Positions 8,487 to 18,153 of a stretch of DNA of 64,000 bases are shown piece after piece. Under the pieces are notes generated by a model. The model made no database searches. It was not told where the DNA came from and saw only the letters and a list, made by a program, of their open reading frames with translations. The position numbers and the translations under genes were made by a program. The stretch is taken from NCBI GenBank assembly GCA_905234845.1, contig CAJOIW010000005.1:1-64000 (forward strand), read 5' to 3'. The first letter of the stretch is position 1, and each line of letters opens with the position of its first letter. Origin of the DNA: an uncultured Prevotella sp. (GTDB lineage Bacteria; Bacteroidota; Bacteroidia; Bacteroidales; Bacteroidaceae).

Positions 8487-9494
8487 ATGGATTTACTACA
8501 ACAAATCGTGGCACGCGCAAAGGCCAACCGTCAGCGCATCGTGCTGCCTGAAGCCGAGGAGGAGCGCACACTCACGGCTGCCGATCGCGTACTGGCTGAC
8601 GAAGTGGCCGACCTCATCCTCATTGGCAACCCGCACAAGATTCACGACCTGGCCAATCGATTGGGATTGAAACACATCGACAAGGCCACACTCATCGACC
8701 CCGAGAACTGCGAGAAGAGCGAGGAGTATGCCCAGTTGCTCTGCGAGCTGCGCAAGAACAAGGGCATGACCATTGAGCAGACCCGCGAGCTGGTGAAGAA
8801 CCCGCTCTACCTGGGGTGTATAATCATCAAAACCGAGGGTGCCGACGGTCAGATCTCCGGTGCACTATCCACCACAGCCGAGACGCTGCGCCCCGCACTG
8901 CAGATTATCAAATGCGCACCAGGCATCACCTGCGTCAGCGGAGCCATGCTTCTCGTCACCAAGCAGCCGCAATATGGCGAAGACGGCATCCTCGTAATGG
9001 GCGACGTAGCCGTGACCCCCATGCCCGATGCCGACCAGCTGGCACAGATTGCCGTCTGCACCGCACAGACCGCCCGCTCGGTGGCAGGCTTTGAAGAGCC
9101 CTACGTGGCCATGCTCAGTTTCTCCACCAAGGGCAGCGCCAATCACGAAGTAGTGGACAAAGTCGTAGACGCCACCCGTAAGGCGCAAAAGCTCGACCCC
9201 ACCCTGAAAATCGATGGCGAGCTACAGGCCGATGCCGCGCTCGTGCCGTCAGTTGGACAAAAGAAAGCTCCTGGCAGCCACATCGCCGGACGCGCCAACG
9301 TACTCGTTGTGCCCAACCTCGAAGTGGGGAACATTGCCTACAAACTCGTGCAACGACTCGGAGACACCATTGCCATCGGACCTATCCTCCAAGGCATCGC
9401 ACGCCCCGTGAACGACCTCTCACGCGGATGCTCCGTCGACGACATCTACTACATGGTAGCCATCACCGCCTGCCAGGCCATGTCTTCTAAATGA
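8487..9494 (+). CDS. pta: Phosphate acetyltransferase
   Basis: A 335-residue short-form phosphotransacetylase that interconverts acetyl-CoA and acetyl phosphate. Conserved blocks include RIVLPEAEEERTL near the N-terminus, GALSTTAETLRPALQIIK, SFSTKGSANHEVV and the C-terminal PILQGIARPVNDLSRG. It lacks the N-terminal DRTGG regulatory domain of E. coli Pta. The ATG at 8487 is chosen over an upstream in-frame TTG because the family starts at MDLL. It sits 15 bases before ackA and is expressed from composite repeat-derived promoters. Confidence 0.95.
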   Translation: MDLLQQIVARAKANRQRIVLPEAEEERTLTAADRVLADEVADLILIGNPHKIHDLANRLGLKHIDKATLIDPENCEKSEEYAQLLCELRKNKGMTIEQTRELVKNPLYLGCIIIKTEGADGQISGALSTTAETLRPALQIIKCAPGITCVSGAMLLVTKQPQYGEDGILVMGDVAVTPMPDADQLAQIAVCTAQTARSVAGFEEPYVAMLSFSTKGSANHEVVDKVVDATRKAQKLDPTLKIDGELQADAALVPSVGQKKAPGSHIAGRANVLVVPNLEVGNIAYKLVQRLGDTIAIGPILQGIARPVNDLSRGCSVDDIYYMVAITACQAMSSK

Positions 9495-9509
9495 AAAAAT
9501 TATAAAGTT

Positions 9510-10709
9510 ATGAAAATATTAGTATTGAATTGTGGCTCATCTTCCATCAAGTACAAACTCTACAATATGGATGACGAGCGCGTGCTCGCACAAGGAGGTG
9601 TAGAGCGTATCGGCCTCGACGAGGCTTTCCTAAAACTCACCTTGCCCAATGGCGAGAAGAAAATGCTCATGCACGACATGCCCAACCACAAGGAGGGCGT
9701 GAACTTCGTGTTCCAAACCCTGCTCAGCGATGAATACGGAGCCATCAAGAGCCTCGACGAGATCGATGCCGTAGGCCACCGCATCGTGCAGGGCGGCGAC
9801 CTCTTCGAGAAAAGCTGCATCGTGACGAAAGAAGTAGAGGACGGTATCGAGAGTCTGTGCGACCTCGCTCCCGTACACAACGCCGGACACCTTCGTGGCA
9901 TTCGCGCCGTGAACAACCTCATGCCCGACGTGCCACAGGTGACCGTCTTCGACAATGCGTTCCACGCCACCATGCCGGCCTATGCCTATCTCTATGCCGT
10001 GCCCTACGAGTTCTACAAGAAGTGGCACGTTCGCCGCTACGGTTTCCACGGCACCAGCCACCGCTACGTGTCGCACCGCGTGGCCAAGCTGATGGGTCGC
10101 GACATCAAAGACCTTAAGATTGTCACCTGCCACATCGGCAACGGCGCATCGGTGGCCGCCATCAAAGACGGCAAAGTCATTGACACCTCGATGGGCCTCA
10201 CCCCGCTGGCCGGCGTCATGATGGGTTCGCGCTGCGGCGACATCGACCCCTCGGCCGTTACCTACCTCATGCAGAAGACCGGCATGCAGCCGCAGGAGAT
10301 GGCCGACTTCCTCAACAAGCAGAGCGGCGTGCTCGGCATCACAGGCATCTCCAGCGACATGCGCGAGATTGAGAGCGCCGCCGCCGAAGGCAACGAACGT
10401 GCACAGCTCGCTCTCGACATGTATAACTACCGCATCAAGAAATACATCGGTGCCTACGCCGCAGCCATGGGTGGGCTCGACGTCATCGTATGGACAGCCG
10501 GTGTAGGCGAGAACCAGGTCGGTACCCGCCTCGAGGCTTGCTCAGGCCTGGAGTTCCTCGGCGTGAAGATGGATGCCGAAGCCAACAACTGTCGCGGCAA
10601 GGAGCGTCTGATCTCTACCCCCGACTCACGCGTACAGGTATGGGTTATACCCACCGACGAAGAACTCGTCATCGCCCGCGACACTAAAGAATTAGTTGAA
10701 CAATTATGA
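9510..10709 (+). CDS. ackA: Acetate kinase
   Basis: A 399-residue ASKHA-fold kinase that forms acetate and ATP from acetyl phosphate. It has the N-terminal signature VLNCGSSSIKYKL, the substrate-loop FDNAFHATMP, the catalytic-arginine region RRYGFHGTSHRYV, and HIGNGAS. With pta it forms the acetate-producing ATP-yielding branch of fermentation. It overlaps the next gene by four bases (ATGA). Confidence 0.97.
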   Translation: MKILVLNCGSSSIKYKLYNMDDERVLAQGGVERIGLDEAFLKLTLPNGEKKMLMHDMPNHKEGVNFVFQTLLSDEYGAIKSLDEIDAVGHRIVQGGDLFEKSCIVTKEVEDGIESLCDLAPVHNAGHLRGIRAVNNLMPDVPQVTVFDNAFHATMPAYAYLYAVPYEFYKKWHVRRYGFHGTSHRYVSHRVAKLMGRDIKDLKIVTCHIGNGASVAAIKDGKVIDTSMGLTPLAGVMMGSRCGDIDPSAVTYLMQKTGMQPQEMADFLNKQSGVLGITGISSDMREIESAAAEGNERAQLALDMYNYRIKKYIGAYAAAMGGLDVIVWTAGVGENQVGTRLEACSGLEFLGVKMDAEANNCRGKERLISTPDSRVQVWVIPTDEELVIARDTKELVEQL

Positions 10710-10903
10710 AAACCGCTATCAAAAGAATGCTTCTTGCCCTGCTTGCCGTATTAGGCCTTGTGGGATGCAAGCGGACCCACCACATCGAAGTGGCACCCTG
10801 CCTCTATGGTGGACCGATTGAGATTTACAAAGACATACCAGCCGATAGTGTCAGCGTCGATGTGGAAGAGCCACAACAGGAAACGACTGATACTAACGGA
10901 TAA
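10706..10903 (+). CDS. Small lipoprotein of unknown function, coupled to ackA
   Basis: A 65-residue protein beginning MKTAIKRMLLALLAVLGLVGC, where LVGC is a lipobox with cysteine 21. The remaining 44 residues have no recognised domain and are acidic at the C-terminus. Its ATG overlaps the ackA stop (ATGA), so it is probably translationally coupled to acetate kinase. No function can be assigned. Confidence 0.65.
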   Translation: MKTAIKRMLLALLAVLGLVGCKRTHHIEVAPCLYGGPIEIYKDIPADSVSVDVEEPQQETTDTNG

Positions 10904-10933
10904 TGTGGTATGTTCCCGGAATAAGATTCTGGG

Positions 10934-11797
10934 TTAATAGAGCGAGGGAGACAACGTTTCCCCCAGACTGACCATCGCATCGTGGGCTGCCTGCTGACAA
11001 AGGGCAGCCCGCTTTTCGTCTGTGCCCTGCGGGCGGAACTTCCGCCCCACAGCCGTCTTGCCTGTCACAGCCTCGAGCCATGTGCAGGCGGCGATATAGC
11101 GGCCTACGCCATAGTCGAGATGATAGCCATCGCGGGTAAGGTTGTCGCCAAGAGCAGTGGTGCGGGCATTCTGGATGGCAGTGCCCGAAGGAACGACGAA
11201 CGACAGCTCGGCATGAGCGGCTACAGCCTTGCCGACGGCATCGACGATGGCCGTGTACATGACCATTTGGTCTCTTCCATAGTGGACAAAACCTCCGTGG
11301 GTGGAGTCCTTCGCATAAGCCCATGTCTGATGGAAACCCAGCTTCATGTTCGGGTTGGTCGCCAAGGCCCGCACATAGCCGATGAGATAGCCGAGGAAGG
11401 GCTCGTAGGTCTCAGGCCGTCCCGAGTCCTGACTCACCTGCTGCAACGTAATCACGTCCCACGGCTCGTCGGCAATAATCGTGCGCAGACCCTGGTCCTT
11501 TGTATCCGTCTTCGTGCCGCCGACAATCTTCCTGTAGGCGAACGTGCTGTTGCCGCTACGCACCTCACGCCAGTGCGACTCCAGCCCCTGCCCGCCACGG
11601 TAGGCATTACCGATAATCAGTTCCACGCCGCTCTCCTTGGCCAGTTCGTAGAGGTATTGCTCAACGGCATCCTCGGAGAAGCTGTTGCCGATGGCCAGCA
11701 CACGCAGCGTGTCGGTATCTGTGCCCGTCAGTCTGGCGCCGGCCATGCCATGCAGCACAAGCACGGCAGTCAATAAAGTCAAAACAAATCGTTTCAT
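10934..11797 (-). CDS. Secreted DUF4886 (SGNH-hydrolase-like) protein
   Basis: A 287-residue protein with signal peptide (residues 1-20). It has the DUF4886 features: the AIGNSFSEDAVEQYLYELA block carrying the nucleophile-type serine of SGNH hydrolases, TLQQVSQDSG in the middle, and a C-terminal DGYHLDYGVGRY with the catalytic-type D..H pair. The family is common in Bacteroidetes polysaccharide loci and may be an esterase; the substrate is unknown. It is transcribed convergently with ackA from a promoter at 11847-11878. Confidence 0.85.
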   Translation of the reverse strand: MKRFVLTLLTAVLVLHGMAGARLTGTDTDTLRVLAIGNSFSEDAVEQYLYELAKESGVELIIGNAYRGGQGLESHWREVRSGNSTFAYRKIVGGTKTDTKDQGLRTIIADEPWDVITLQQVSQDSGRPETYEPFLGYLIGYVRALATNPNMKLGFHQTWAYAKDSTHGGFVHYGRDQMVMYTAIVDAVGKAVAAHAELSFVVPSGTAIQNARTTALGDNLTRDGYHLDYGVGRYIAACTWLEAVTGKTAVGRKFRPQGTDEKRAALCQQAAHDAMVSLGETLSPSLY

Positions 11798-11846
11798 GTG
11801 TTCCGTTTACTAATTATTGTTTACGCTGACGATTAAAAACCGCATA

Positions 11847-11878
11847 CAAAGATAGCGAAATGCGGCCGGGCTTCCAAA
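11847..11878 (-). promoter_or_regulatory. Promoter of the DUF4886 gene
   Basis: On the minus strand, TTTG (11878-11875), 20 bases, then TATCTTTG (11854-11847), 50 bases before the start codon. Confidence 0.65.
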
Positions 11879-11900
11879 TTTATTATCACAAAAAAACAAA

Positions 11901-11936
11901 AAAGAGGATAGCCTTCTTGAAAGTCCTATCCTCTTT
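11901..11936. terminator. Bidirectional terminator after rpmH
   Basis: AAAGAGGATAG (11901-11911) pairs perfectly with CTATCCTCTTT (11926-11936). On the minus strand the stem runs into TTTTTTG and more T, a good intrinsic terminator for rpmH. Confidence 0.75.
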
Positions 11937-11980
11937 TTGCTGTCGGGGCGTTAGCCCGGCGGCAATGCGCGGAAAAATGA

Positions 11981-12136
11981 TTATTTTCCGTGGTGCTCGT
12001 CAGAAACAGTCAGTTTCTTACGACCTTTGGCGCGACGCGAAGCCAATACGCGACGGCCGTTCTTCGTTGCCATGCGCTCGCGGAAGCCATGCTTGTTCAC
12101 GCGGCGGCGGTTGTGCGGCTGGAATGTTCTCTTCAT
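11981..12136 (-). CDS. rpmH: 50S ribosomal protein L34
   Basis: A 51-residue, very basic protein starting [20 protein letters not shown] and containing [20 protein letters not shown], the diagnostic L34 sequence. It has the short acidic and histidine-rich C-terminal tail typical of Bacteroidetes L34. L34 is a late-assembling large-subunit protein. Here it is apart from rnpA and dnaA and stands alone with its own promoter (12236-12266) and terminator. Confidence 0.97.
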   Translation of the reverse strand: MKRTFQPHNRRRVNKHGFRERMATKNGRRVLASRRAKGRKKLTVSDEHHGK

Positions 12137-12235
12137 AATCTATCTTATTTATTTTTATTATTTATATTCTGCTTTTGCTCCTTTTCCTCTCTGTCAAAAC
12201 AGATTCTTTCGGTCAAAAAATAGGATTTCGGGCTG

Positions 12236-12266
12236 CAAAATTACGCATAATTTTCGAAATAACAAA
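12236..12266 (-). promoter_or_regulatory. rpmH promoter
   Basis: On the minus strand, TTTG (12266-12263), 19 bases, then TAATTTTG (12243-12236). Confidence 0.6.
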
Positions 12267-12317
12267 GAATTGTGCGATTTTTTGGAAGAAAAATAAACGT
12301 TTTTTATAAAAATGTCG

Positions 12318-12325
12318 TACCTTTG
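12318..12325 (+). promoter_or_regulatory. -7 box of the efp promoter
   Basis: TACCTTTG lies 46 bases before the efp start codon. No canonical TTTG is evident upstream. Confidence 0.5.
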
Positions 12326-12371
12326 CGGTCGGAAAATCATGAAAATGATAAAAAACTAAAGATAAAAGATT

Positions 12372-12938
12372 ATGATCAAGTCACAAGACATCAAGAAGGG
12401 CACCTGCATCCGCATGGACGGCAAGCTCTATTTTTGCATCGACTTCCTGCACGTGAAGCCAGGAAAAGGTAACACCATCATGCGCACCACACTGAAAGAC
12501 GTTGTCAGCGGCCGTGTGCTGGAAAAGCGTTTCAACATTGGAGAGGCTCTTGAGGACGTGCGCGTGGAGCGTCGCCCCTACCAGTATCTCTATCTCGAGG
12601 GTGAGGACTACATCTTCATGAACCAGGAGACCTTCGACCAGATTCCCATTGCCAAGGATCTCATCACTGGCGTGCAGTATATGAAGGAAGGCGACGTGGT
12701 AGAAGTGGTCAGCGATGCCGACACCAACACCATCCTCTATGCTGAGATGCCCGTGAAGACCACCCTGCGCGTGACTCACTCTGAGCCGGGCATAAAGGGC
12801 GACACCGCCACGAACACGCTGAAGCCTGCCACGTTGGAGACTGGTGTGGAGATTCGTGTGCCCCTCTTCATCGAGGAAGGCGAGCTCGTGCTCGTCGACA
12901 CGCGCGACGGCAGCTATCTGCAGCGCGTGAAAGAGTAA
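12372..12938 (+). CDS. efp: Elongation factor P
   Basis: A 188-residue three-domain beta-barrel protein that rescues ribosomes stalled at polyproline. The modification loop at residues 29-38 reads HVKPGKGNTI, so the tip residue is K34, the usual lysine site. C-terminal blocks (TATNTLKPATLETGVEIRVP, DTRDGSYLQRV) are typical. It is followed five bases later by a glycosyltransferase gene with a GTG start. Confidence 0.96.
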   Translation: MIKSQDIKKGTCIRMDGKLYFCIDFLHVKPGKGNTIMRTTLKDVVSGRVLEKRFNIGEALEDVRVERRPYQYLYLEGEDYIFMNQETFDQIPIAKDLITGVQYMKEGDVVEVVSDADTNTILYAEMPVKTTLRVTHSEPGIKGDTATNTLKPATLETGVEIRVPLFIEEGELVLVDTRDGSYLQRVKE

Positions 12939-12943
12939 GAACC

Positions 12944-13975
12944 GTGAACTATTCCGTCATTGTTCCCGTCTACAACCGTCCCGACGAGGTGGACGAGTTG
13001 CTGCAAAGCCTGACCGCACAGACCGAGAAGGACTTTGAGGTCATCGTCGTGGAAGACGGGTCGACACAGAAATGCGAGGATGTCTGCAAGCGTTATGCAG
13101 ACATCCTCGACTTGCATTATTACTACAAGCCGAATAGCGGTCCGGGGCAGAGCCGCAACTACGGAGCCGAGCGTGCCCGGGGCGAATACCTTATTATATT
13201 AGACAGCGATGTTGTGCTGCCTACAGGATATATAAAAAGTCTACCCTCCCAAGAGCTCGATATTGCCGCTTTTGGCGGACCTGACCGCGCCCACCCATCG
13301 TTCACACCAACACAGAAGGCCATTAGCTACTCCATGACGTCGTTCTTCACCACTGGCGGCATACGAGGTGGAACATCGAACAGTTCACGGGCAAAGCGCA
13401 AGGCTCTCGACAAGTTCTACCCTCGTTCATTCAATATGGGTATCCGCCGCGATGTGTACCAGAAGTTAGGCGGATTCTCAAAGATGCGTTTCGGCGAGGA
13501 CATCGATTTCTCCTATCGCATTGTCGAGGCCGGCTATCAGACGCGACTCATCCCCGAGGCATGGGTATGGCACAAGCGCCGCACCGACCTCAAGAAATTC
13601 TGGCGGCAGGTATTCAATAGCGGCATCGCCCGCATCAACCTCACCAAGCGGCATCCTGGCACGCTGAAGCTGGTCCACCTGCTGCCCGCCGTCTTCACCA
13701 TCGGCGTGGCTGTCTGCATTCTGGCTGCCCTGCTCGCTTTACTTTTCAATTATTACTTATCACTTATCGCGCTCAGCCCCCTGCTGCTCTACTCGCTTCT
13801 CATCTTCGTCGACTCAAGTATCAAGAATCGTAGCCTCCGTGTCGGCCTGCTCTCCGTGCCTGCCGCCTTCGTACAGCTCATGGGCTATGGCTGTGGCTTC
13901 CTTCAGGCATGGTGGCGCCGCATCGTCAGAGGCCAAGACGAGTTCACCGCCTACGAAAAAAACTTCTACAAATGA
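12944..13975 (+). CDS. Membrane-anchored family 2 glycosyltransferase
   Basis: A 343-residue GT-A fold enzyme. It has the nucleotide-binding start YSVIVPVYNRPDEVDELL, the DSD motif in LIILDSDVV for metal and nucleotide-sugar binding, and FGEDIDFSYRI (the ED acceptor/base region). Two hydrophobic segments near residues 245-285 would hold it at the inner membrane. The GTG at 12944 is needed to include the first strand. Sugar and acceptor cannot be told. Its stop overlaps the radC start (ATGA). Confidence 0.88.
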   Translation: MNYSVIVPVYNRPDEVDELLQSLTAQTEKDFEVIVVEDGSTQKCEDVCKRYADILDLHYYYKPNSGPGQSRNYGAERARGEYLIILDSDVVLPTGYIKSLPSQELDIAAFGGPDRAHPSFTPTQKAISYSMTSFFTTGGIRGGTSNSSRAKRKALDKFYPRSFNMGIRRDVYQKLGGFSKMRFGEDIDFSYRIVEAGYQTRLIPEAWVWHKRRTDLKKFWRQVFNSGIARINLTKRHPGTLKLVHLLPAVFTIGVAVCILAALLALLFNYYLSLIALSPLLLYSLLIFVDSSIKNRSLRVGLLSVPAAFVQLMGYGCGFLQAWWRRIVRGQDEFTAYEKNFYK

Positions 13976-14661
13976 GTGAGAAATTAACCATAGCCCAATG
14001 GGCGAGTGACAACCAACCGCGCGAAAAACTGCGCGATTTGGGTGCGGAGGCATTATCGAACGCCGAGCTGTTGGCAATTCTCATCGGATCAGGGAGACCA
14101 GGCGTGACGGCCGTAGAATTGATGCAGCAGATATTACACGACTGCAAAGACAACCTTAATACACTTGGCAAGAAATCCATCCGCGAATTATGTGAATATA
14201 ATGGCATCGGTGAGGCCAAGGCCATCACCATTCTAGCTGCCTGTGAGCTGGGGAAGCGGCGGCAGCGCGAGCAGGCCGAGCAACGCCCCGACATGGGATC
14301 GGCCACTGCCATATACAACTACATGCGCCCGCAGATGCAGGACCTCGACGTAGAGGAGGCATGGGTGCTGCTCATGAACCAGCACTACAAACTCATCCGT
14401 GCCGTGAAGCTCTCACACGGCGGCATCACCGAGACCGCCGTCGACGTGCGCATCATCATGCGCGAGGCTATACTCGCCAATGCTACGGTGGTGGCCCTCT
14501 GCCACAACCATCCCTCGGGCAACATCCACCCCAGCAGAGATGACGATCAGCTTACCAAGCGCGTCCGAGCGGCCTGCGAAACCATGCGCATCTACTTCCT
14601 CGACCACATCATCGTCACCGACGGGCAATACTACTCCTACAACGAGCAGGGCCGTCTCTAA
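13972..14661 (+). CDS. radC: RadC-family JAB-domain protein
   Basis: A 229-residue protein with an N-terminal helix-hairpin-helix region (residues 25-90, LSNAELLAILIGSG ... IGEAKAITILA) and a C-terminal JAB1/MPN-like metalloprotease fold carrying HNHPSGNIHPSRDD (metal-ligand histidines and aspartate) and VALCHNHPSG. The historical repair role of RadC is doubtful; the biochemical function is unsettled. The start at 13972 overlaps the preceding gene by four bases. Confidence 0.93.
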   Translation: MSEKLTIAQWASDNQPREKLRDLGAEALSNAELLAILIGSGRPGVTAVELMQQILHDCKDNLNTLGKKSIRELCEYNGIGEAKAITILAACELGKRRQREQAEQRPDMGSATAIYNYMRPQMQDLDVEEAWVLLMNQHYKLIRAVKLSHGGITETAVDVRIIMREAILANATVVALCHNHPSGNIHPSRDDDQLTKRVRAACETMRIYFLDHIIVTDGQYYSYNEQGRL

Positions 14662-14758
14662 TGCCACATAGGAGAGCCGATAGGGAAAGCCGGGGAAATG
14701 CCAAGAAAAGCCGAGAGAGCCGATATTTGTATTTTTTGAAAAACTTTCCACATTCTGA

Positions 14759-14788
14759 TTGATATGTGGATTTTTTTTCGTACCTTTG
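14759..14788 (+). promoter_or_regulatory. Promoter of the GLUG surface-protein gene
   Basis: TTG (14759-14761), 19 bases, then TACCTTTG (14781-14788). A CCACAT/ATGTGG inverted repeat (about 14748-14769) overlaps the -33 region and could be an operator or the radC terminator. Confidence 0.6.
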
Positions 14789-14838
14789 CACCCCGAAAGA
14801 TAGAGATCTTTTATTTTTTAATATCTTTACACTTATTT

Positions 14839-17550
14839 ATGAACAAGCAGACATTCTGGGGGACGCTCGTCGCAGCGGCGGTGCTCCTCACCATGCCTAC
14901 TTCAGTGTGGGCCGACAGTAGTTTTGGCGGTGGCTCAGGAAACGAGGCCGACCCGTACATTATTAAAACAACCAGTCACATGCGCCAATTGGCCAACGAT
15001 GTGAACGGGGGAAACACTTACAGCGGCAAGTTTTTGCGGTTGGACAACGATCTCGACTTCGACGGGCAGGAGTATCTTCCCGTAGGAGGGAATATTTATG
15101 ATAACTCGGGTAACGTACGAAGGTTTAGCGGAACCTTCGACGGGAATGAAAAAACCATTCGAGGTGTAACTAACATAAAATATTTTTCTACTAATAGACT
15201 CTATGTTGGTCTTTTCGGCGCAACGGAAGGAGCAACTATTAAGAACCTTACGCTCGGAGAAAACAGTACGATAGCCGGAAAATGCATTGTTGGCGGTATC
15301 GCAGGCTGGGTTAGAGAAGGTTGTACTATTGTCAATTGCCATACGGAAGAAGGTGTTACCATTATAGCCAATCAGGGCGACTTTGATTCTTTTGGCGGCA
15401 TTGCGGGTATCGTTAGGGCCAATTCCGCGATTATCGGCTGTACGAACCGCGCCACGGTGACCAAAGGCGACACCTGGACTTACCAGTTAGGAGGCATTGT
15501 GGGTTATAATAGGGGCACTGTGGAAAATTGCTGGAACTTTGGCAATATCGTAGGCACGCATTATGCCGGTGGAATTGTGGGCACGATAGCTGGAGGGGTT
15601 GTGAGAAACTGCTATGTCACTGGAGCGTCAATCAACGGCATCGGAGCGAGTGAATCATCTACGGGTTACAATGCCGACGGACAGACCGAGAGAGTCCACA
15701 CGCTGCGCTTCGCCACCACCTACGATGGCGGAACACTCATCACCCAGCCTACCGTCAGCCGCGACGGCACCGACTATTTTAAGGCGGGTAGTCCCGTGGA
15801 GTTCTCCGAACTGCATACCTTCGGCTCGGTGGCTGAAGGAAAGATGTGGGAGTTTGATGCCGTGGCCAAAGGGCACGACAACATCCGCATCCGCCATCTT
15901 GAGGAAGAACTGTGGCGTTTCATCATGCCCGAGTGGGATGTGGCAATCGCATCTAAGATAAGTACCGACATCAATTATCTGAAAAACAACATCAATGTGA
16001 CCGCCGACCAGACGGTCCGCTTCAACGGCGAGGTGCAACATCCCGAGATGAAAATATGGGACGCCAAGGCCGGCAAATACCTGAAGGAAGGCGAAGACTT
16101 CATGACCGACGTAAACCCCGACGGCTACAAGGACGAGGGCGAATATCCCATCACTATATGGGGTATCAACGACTACGGCGGCTCACGCAAGGGCACATTC
16201 ACCATCACCCATGCCTGGGAGGGCGAGGGCACCCAGCTTGAACCCTTCCTCATCTCATCGACCGACGATTTCGACATGCTGGCCAAACTTGTCTATATGG
16301 GCTACAACCAAAGCGACATGTACTTCCGCCAGACAGCCGACCTCGACTATGAGGGCAAAACGTTCACGCCCGTAGGCAACAAAAACAACCCGCAAACATT
16401 TTCCGGATATTACGACGGCCTGGTCTATGCTTTCCGAAATGTCAGCTATACCACCGATGAGAATTATGCAGGACTGTTCGGCTTTGTGAGCGAAAACGGC
16501 ACCGTTCAAGGTGTCACGCTCTCAGGCAACTCATCGCTGAGCGGCAGTATAGCCGGCGGCATAGTGGCCAATAACTATGGCCGAGTGTCTAATTGCCGCA
16601 TTCCCGAAGACGGACAGGTAACCATTAGCGGCACCCAATGCGTGGGAGGAATTGTTGGCTACAACAATGGATTCGCAGACGGTGAGTGTTGGGCCACGGT
16701 GAAAGGCCCGTCATCTGTCGCATCTTTCTCCTTTACCCCCTCTGTGGGCGGTATAGTAGGCAATAACAAGGATGCGGGGTCTGTCTATGGCTATTTCTAT
16801 GGCCAAGTGGAAGGAGCCGGTGACATGGGAGGCTGTGTAAGCCGTAACTATGGCCAGGTGACAGGCGTCAGCATGGGTACCATCGTTTGTACCGATGCAA
16901 CAAGCAAAGTAGGCGGTGTCGTCGGTGATAATTGCAGTGGCGGCTCGGTGACTCACTGCCTTACCAACCAGTTCATGGCAGGCGTTGACGGTGTGAAGGC
17001 AGCCGGTGCCATCATCGGCAACAACGATGGCAAGGCCTTGCTCAACTACTACACCAACGCCTGCAAGTTCGGAGGCATCAACGGCAGCGACGTCAAGGGA
17101 CAGGCCGTGCGCGGATGGCCCGTCACGGTGGACGAGCGACTATGGTTCCAACCGTGGTATTATGCTGAGAGCGAGGAAGAATTTCCCGAAATCGTGGGAA
17201 ACTATTTTGAAGACGAGCGTGGCCACTTCTACTATGTGGGCGAGGGAGAGACGCTCTACTTTATGCTCGGTTCTGATCCCCCTTACCGTACCTATACCGC
17301 CAACGGGCAGCCTATCGCAGTGGTCGGTGAGAACGAATGGGGCGATAAGCTCTACTCGTTGGTCATGCCTGGCGTACCCGTCACCATCGCGCCCGACGAG
17401 ACTACAGGCCTCAGCCTTGGCAGCGCAGAGCCACAGCAATCCCCGTCTGTGAACGACGATGCCTGGTACGACCTCAGCGGTCGCCGCCTCAACGGCAGGC
17501 CCACACAAAAAGGCATCTACATCTATCGAGGAAAGAAACTTTCCATATAA
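14839..17550 (+). CDS. Large secreted GLUG-repeat surface protein
   Basis: A 903-residue protein. Residues 1-26 are a signal peptide. The body has two blocks of beta-helix-like GLUG motifs (roughly residues 125-260 and 560-730): repeated GGIAG, GGIVGYN, GGIVGT and AGGIVANN turns, each after an NC.N or GxSSLSG rung. Between them is a domain with ITIWGINDYGGSRKG. The C-terminus, DLSGRRLNGRPTQKGIYI followed by a basic tail, resembles a type IX/Por sorting domain. It is probably an adhesin or glycan-binding surface protein; the ligand is unknown. The ATG at 14839 precedes the signal peptide; an upstream in-frame ATG lies before the promoter. Confidence 0.85.
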   Translation: MNKQTFWGTLVAAAVLLTMPTSVWADSSFGGGSGNEADPYIIKTTSHMRQLANDVNGGNTYSGKFLRLDNDLDFDGQEYLPVGGNIYDNSGNVRRFSGTFDGNEKTIRGVTNIKYFSTNRLYVGLFGATEGATIKNLTLGENSTIAGKCIVGGIAGWVREGCTIVNCHTEEGVTIIANQGDFDSFGGIAGIVRANSAIIGCTNRATVTKGDTWTYQLGGIVGYNRGTVENCWNFGNIVGTHYAGGIVGTIAGGVVRNCYVTGASINGIGASESSTGYNADGQTERVHTLRFATTYDGGTLITQPTVSRDGTDYFKAGSPVEFSELHTFGSVAEGKMWEFDAVAKGHDNIRIRHLEEELWRFIMPEWDVAIASKISTDINYLKNNINVTADQTVRFNGEVQHPEMKIWDAKAGKYLKEGEDFMTDVNPDGYKDEGEYPITIWGINDYGGSRKGTFTITHAWEGEGTQLEPFLISSTDDFDMLAKLVYMGYNQSDMYFRQTADLDYEGKTFTPVGNKNNPQTFSGYYDGLVYAFRNVSYTTDENYAGLFGFVSENGTVQGVTLSGNSSLSGSIAGGIVANNYGRVSNCRIPEDGQVTISGTQCVGGIVGYNNGFADGECWATVKGPSSVASFSFTPSVGGIVGNNKDAGSVYGYFYGQVEGAGDMGGCVSRNYGQVTGVSMGTIVCTDATSKVGGVVGDNCSGGSVTHCLTNQFMAGVDGVKAAGAIIGNNDGKALLNYYTNACKFGGINGSDVKGQAVRGWPVTVDERLWFQPWYYAESEEEFPEIVGNYFEDERGHFYYVGEGETLYFMLGSDPPYRTYTANGQPIAVVGENEWGDKLYSLVMPGVPVTIAPDETTGLSLGSAEPQQSPSVNDDAWYDLSGRRLNGRPTQKGIYIYRGKKLSI

Positions 17551-17591
17551 GCGCATAGAACCATCCCGAGTTCAAGGATGCGTTGTCTATA

Positions 17592-17700
17592 AATGTTAAA
17601 AACGCGCGCTGCGGGGACGGGAATTTTAACACGCAGGAGCGCACGAAACACGCGGGGTGGCATCGTCTCCCATTCGACAGGAGATATGCCACCCTGCGGC
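17592..17700. repeat. Hairpins after the GLUG gene
   Basis: GTTAAAA...TTTTAAC encloses a GC-rich stretch, and GGGTGGCAT (about 17655-17663) pairs with ATGCCACCC (17685-17693) through TCTCC/GGAGA. They may terminate the surface-protein transcript. Confidence 0.4.
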
Positions 17701-17775
17701 ATGTTTTGTAAACCGCTGTCAGCCAACATGTTGCAAGGCAGCCAAGCCGTTATTCATTTCCCATTCTTCATTGTT

Positions 17776-17895
17776 CATCAGCGAAAGATATATGTCTCAC
17801 CGCTGAAAGGTAAGCTTTCGCCTTCCGAAAGACGGTCTTTCGGAAGGTAAAAAACGGCCTTTCGCCACCCGAAACATATACCTTTCGGAAATGAA
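17776..17895 (-). repeat. Palindrome-rich dispersed intergenic element, copy 2
   Basis: The reverse complement runs from TATATGTTTCGGGTGGCG to ACATATATCTTTCGC with the internal palindrome CCGAAAGACCGTCTTTCGG, closely matching copy 1. The remainder of the 17551-18245 intergenic region has no convincing gene. Confidence 0.7.
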
Positions 17896-18153
17896 GGAGA
17901 GTGAAAGAGGAAGCGACTACCACGAAATTCACAAATCAGACGAACATTCTCGCCTTGCAGCCACCTTTTCACGAATGTTAAAACGCCCGTCACGCTTTAA
18001 CACTTCGAACTGCGAAACCTATACCTCTCACCACGGCCGTTAACATCATTTAACCCGTACTGACGATACCGCCGAAGACACTCTCGTTGGCTTCGCCGAC
18101 CTCTGTCGCGACTCGGTCGTTCAAGCAAGCTTGACGACTCTCGCTGCTCCATC

